Notes under the pieces: generated by a model
The model's input: the letters and a program-made list of their open reading frames with translations, nothing else
Databases searched by the model: none
What the model was told of the DNA's origin: nothing
NCBI RefSeq assembly: GCF_014639255.1
Contig: NZ_BMFV01000001.1
Span: forward strand, 248,001-312,000
Reading direction: 5' to 3'
Length of the DNA: 64,000 nt
Source: Pullulanibacillus pueri
GTDB lineage: Bacteria > Bacillota > Bacilli > Bacillales > Sporolactobacillaceae
Translations under genes and position numbers: made by a program
Part shown: positions 62,119-64,000 of the stretch, piece by piece
Numbering within the stretch: the stretch's first letter is position 1
Layout of the letters: each line of letters begins with the position of its first letter

Positions 62119-64000
62119 ATGTTTCCACAAAAAAATAAATCCATAAATAAATGGGCAGCATTATTAGCAATCATTTTTTTGCTGCTCTTCTTTGTCATTG
62201 CTGGACGCTTTGTTTATATTGCAGAAGCCAAGGAGGTTCAGAATCATAACCTCGTCGATAAGGGGAAGAAGCAGTGGACGACGCTTAAGGTGATTGATTC
62301 ACAAAGGGGAGAAATTCTTGATCGTAACGGAGGAATTCTCGCCCAAGACGTTCCAGCCTACACTGTAGCGGCAGTTTTGGATCAAGATACCTCTTCTTAC
62401 GTTAAAGATAAGGAAAAAACAGCAGCAGAACTTGCGCCCATTATCAATATGTCAGAAAGCAAGATCTTAAGTTTACTTGACAGAAAGAATGCAAAGCAAG
62501 TGGAGCTCGGTCCTGGTGGACGCAAGATCAGTGTTCAACAAAAAGAAAAAATTGAAAAACTCAAACTTCCTGGAATTATATTCTTGCCAGAATCCAAACG
62601 CAATTACCCTAATGGAACGTTTGCTTCTTATGTTCTAGGATTCACTAATTTAGATGATAAGACGCAACAACAAAAAGGGATATTAGGTCTTGAGCAATCA
62701 TTGAATCCCTATTTATCCGAGGTGGATGGCGAGCTTTCTTTTTATAGTGACGGGAAAAACATCAAGATACAAAACACAACAAAGAATATTAAAGAACCTA
62801 AAAATGGTGATAACGTCTACTTAACGCTTGATAACAAAATCCAATCTGTTCTTGAAGATGCGATGTCAACAGTAGATAAAAAATATAAACCTCATCGTAT
62901 GGTCGCCGTTGTTGCTGATCCAAAAACAGGGGCTATTCTCGCAATGTCCAATCGACCAACGTTTAATCCTAATGAAAAGAATATCAAGAACTATAAGAAT
63001 GATGTCATTGCCAATCCTTTTGAACCAGGGTCAGTCATGAAGACTTTTACTTTAGCTGCAGCTATTAACGAAGGTAAATGGAATGGGAATGCGACCTATA
63101 AGTCAGGGAGTTATAAAGTGAGCCCGGGTACGATGCCTATTCACGATTGGGACGAGGACTGGGGCACGATTTCTTACGAGCAAGGGTTCATACGTTCTTC
63201 TAACACAGCCTTTTCTAGGGTCGTTGATAATATTCTTGGACCGGATAAATTTTATGATTACTTACAGCGTTTTGGCTTTACAAAGAAAACAGGAATTGAT
63301 TTACCTGGTGAAGATCCGAGCCAAATCAATTTTAAGTGGCGTTTAGACCAGGTAATGACGGGGTTTGGACAAGCTTCAGCTGTAACCCCGATCCAAATTG
63401 TGCAAGCGGCAACGGCCATTGCTAATGATGGTAAAATGGTTCAACCTTATGTGATTCAGGAAATTAAGGATCCCAACACAGGAAAAGTGGTTCAGCAGCA
63501 TAAAGTAAAAGAAGTGGGAACTCCAATTACAAAAGAGACAGCAGAACAAGTGCGTCACTTAATGAGTGAAGTCGTTCATGACAAAAAGAACGGAACAGGA
63601 ACTCTTTATGATCTTCCTAACTATGATGTGATTGGCAAGACAGGGACGGCACAAATTTCTGGTGGACCCGAGGGGTATCTGACGGGGAGGGATAATTATG
63701 TCTTCTCATTCTTAGGAATGGCACCCGAAAAAGATCCAAAACTCATTGTTTATGTGGCGATTGATCGCCCGCATTTAGAGGGTGTTGCTAGTGATTCTCA
63801 GCCTGTTGCTGATGTCTTCAAACCAGTAATGAAAAATGCCTTGCAATACTTGAATGTTGAACCAAAAAGTGGGCAAGTGGATAGTAAAGACGTTCAAGAA
63901 CAGATCGTTAAGGTTGGCAATTGGCAAGGGAAATCGCTGGCTTCTGCCCAAAAGGCTTTAGAAAAACAAGGGCTCGATGTTGTGACAGTGGGGAACAAGG
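62119..64000 (+). CDS. pbpB: Penicillin-binding protein 2B (3' end cut off)
   Basis: The class B transpeptidase that makes septal peptidoglycan with FtsW. The visible 627 codons contain a short cytoplasmic N-terminus, one membrane segment (LLAIIFLLLFFVIAGRFVYI), the dimerisation domain starting RGEILDRNGGILA, and the transpeptidase with SVMK (SxxK, in PFEPGSVMKTF), SSN (in RSSNTAFSR) and KTG (in IGKTGTAQ). A first PASTA domain starts just before the window edge. PbpB is preferred over SpoVD because it directly follows ftsL. The start is ATG 62119 with GCAGGTGGC upstream. Confidence 0.93.
   Translation, partial: MFPQKNKSINKWAALLAIIFLLLFFVIAGRFVYIAEAKEVQNHNLVDKGKKQWTTLKVIDSQRGEILDRNGGILAQDVPAYTVAAVLDQDTSSYVKDKEKTAAELAPIINMSESKILSLLDRKNAKQVELGPGGRKISVQQKEKIEKLKLPGIIFLPESKRNYPNGTFASYVLGFTNLDDKTQQQKGILGLEQSLNPYLSEVDGELSFYSDGKNIKIQNTTKNIKEPKNGDNVYLTLDNKIQSVLEDAMSTVDKKYKPHRMVAVVADPKTGAILAMSNRPTFNPNEKNIKNYKNDVIANPFEPGSVMKTFTLAAAINEGKWNGNATYKSGSYKVSPGTMPIHDWDEDWGTISYEQGFIRSSNTAFSRVVDNILGPDKFYDYLQRFGFTKKTGIDLPGEDPSQINFKWRLDQVMTGFGQASAVTPIQIVQAATAIANDGKMVQPYVIQEIKDPNTGKVVQQHKVKEVGTPITKETAEQVRHLMSEVVHDKKNGTGTLYDLPNYDVIGKTGTAQISGGPEGYLTGRDNYVFSFLGMAPEKDPKLIVYVAIDRPHLEGVASDSQPVADVFKPVMKNALQYLNVEPKSGQVDSKDVQEQIVKVGNWQGKSLASAQKALEKQGLDVVTVGNK

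Overview
The window is a 64 kb stretch of chromosome from a low-to-medium GC, endospore-forming member of the Bacillales. The gene order follows the Bacillus subtilis ktrC-rnjA-rpoY-ykrA-def-ykyA-pdhABCD ... typA-yla ... ftsW-pycA-ctaABCDEF ... ylb ... bshC-mraZ-rsmH-ftsL-pbpB region almost step for step. Sporulation genes (ylaJ-like lipoprotein, ylbD, ylbJ, gerR/ylbO), bacillithiol synthesis (bshC), RNase J1 and RpoY support this placement. The AT-rich coding style and many intergenic repeats suggest a genus outside B. subtilis itself, but I cannot name it from the sequence.

Layout. 1-3.0 kb: the C-terminal part of a cytochrome bd subunit II gene (cut by the window edge), ktrC and a membrane protein. 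3.0-8.5 kb: rnjA-rpoY on the minus strand, a possible 25-residue peptide gene, ykrA, def and ykyA. 8.5-13.6 kb: the pyruvate dehydrogenase operon pdhABCD behind a strong sigma-A-type promoter. 14-17 kb: an accessory minus-strand pair, a molybdopterin oxidoreductase with a LysM-like tail plus an unknown 146-residue protein. 17-31 kb: an arginine/lysine decarboxylase, a nitronate monooxygenase-like enzyme, yktB, ykzI, suhB, ylaF, typA, ylaH, ylaI, ylaJ, phoH (ylaK), ylaL and ylaN. 30-43 kb: ftsW overlapping pycA, then ctaA and ctaB-F for a caa3-type oxidase, followed by a CtaM-like DUF420 gene. 43-57 kb: a GNAT gene and the ylb cluster, which carries rsmD, coaD, rssA, tmcAL and rpmF. 57-64 kb: a decayed ylbP pseudogene, a DUF3397 gene, bshC and the start of the division and cell wall cluster (mraZ, rsmH, ftsL, pbpB), with pbpB cut by the right edge.

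Most genes are housekeeping and form short operons closed by clear intrinsic terminators. Central carbon flow (PDH and pyruvate carboxylase), terminal respiration (bd and caa3 oxidases, haem A synthesis) and cell division sit side by side, as in other Bacillales. Compared with my memory of the B. subtilis order, ctaG, ylbB, ylaM, slp, yktA and ylbQ are not present at their expected positions, and ylbP is a pseudogene.

The unusual material is mostly between genes. There are several families of long modular repeats, one large palindromic element, a 96-bp tandem array, a 42-bp tandem hairpin, a degenerate array built on an 11-base core, and a recurring inverted repeat with GTGTTCAAAAA arms that also sits inside the pdh operon. 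A minus-strand small RNA candidate resembling RoxS/RsaE lies between ylbG and rsmD. In coding sequence the main oddities are the molybdoenzyme (LysM-like tail, Asp in place of the fourth cluster Cys), probable CTG or other rare start codons in ylbE and ylbC, and a substituted residue next to the lipoyl lysine of PdhC.
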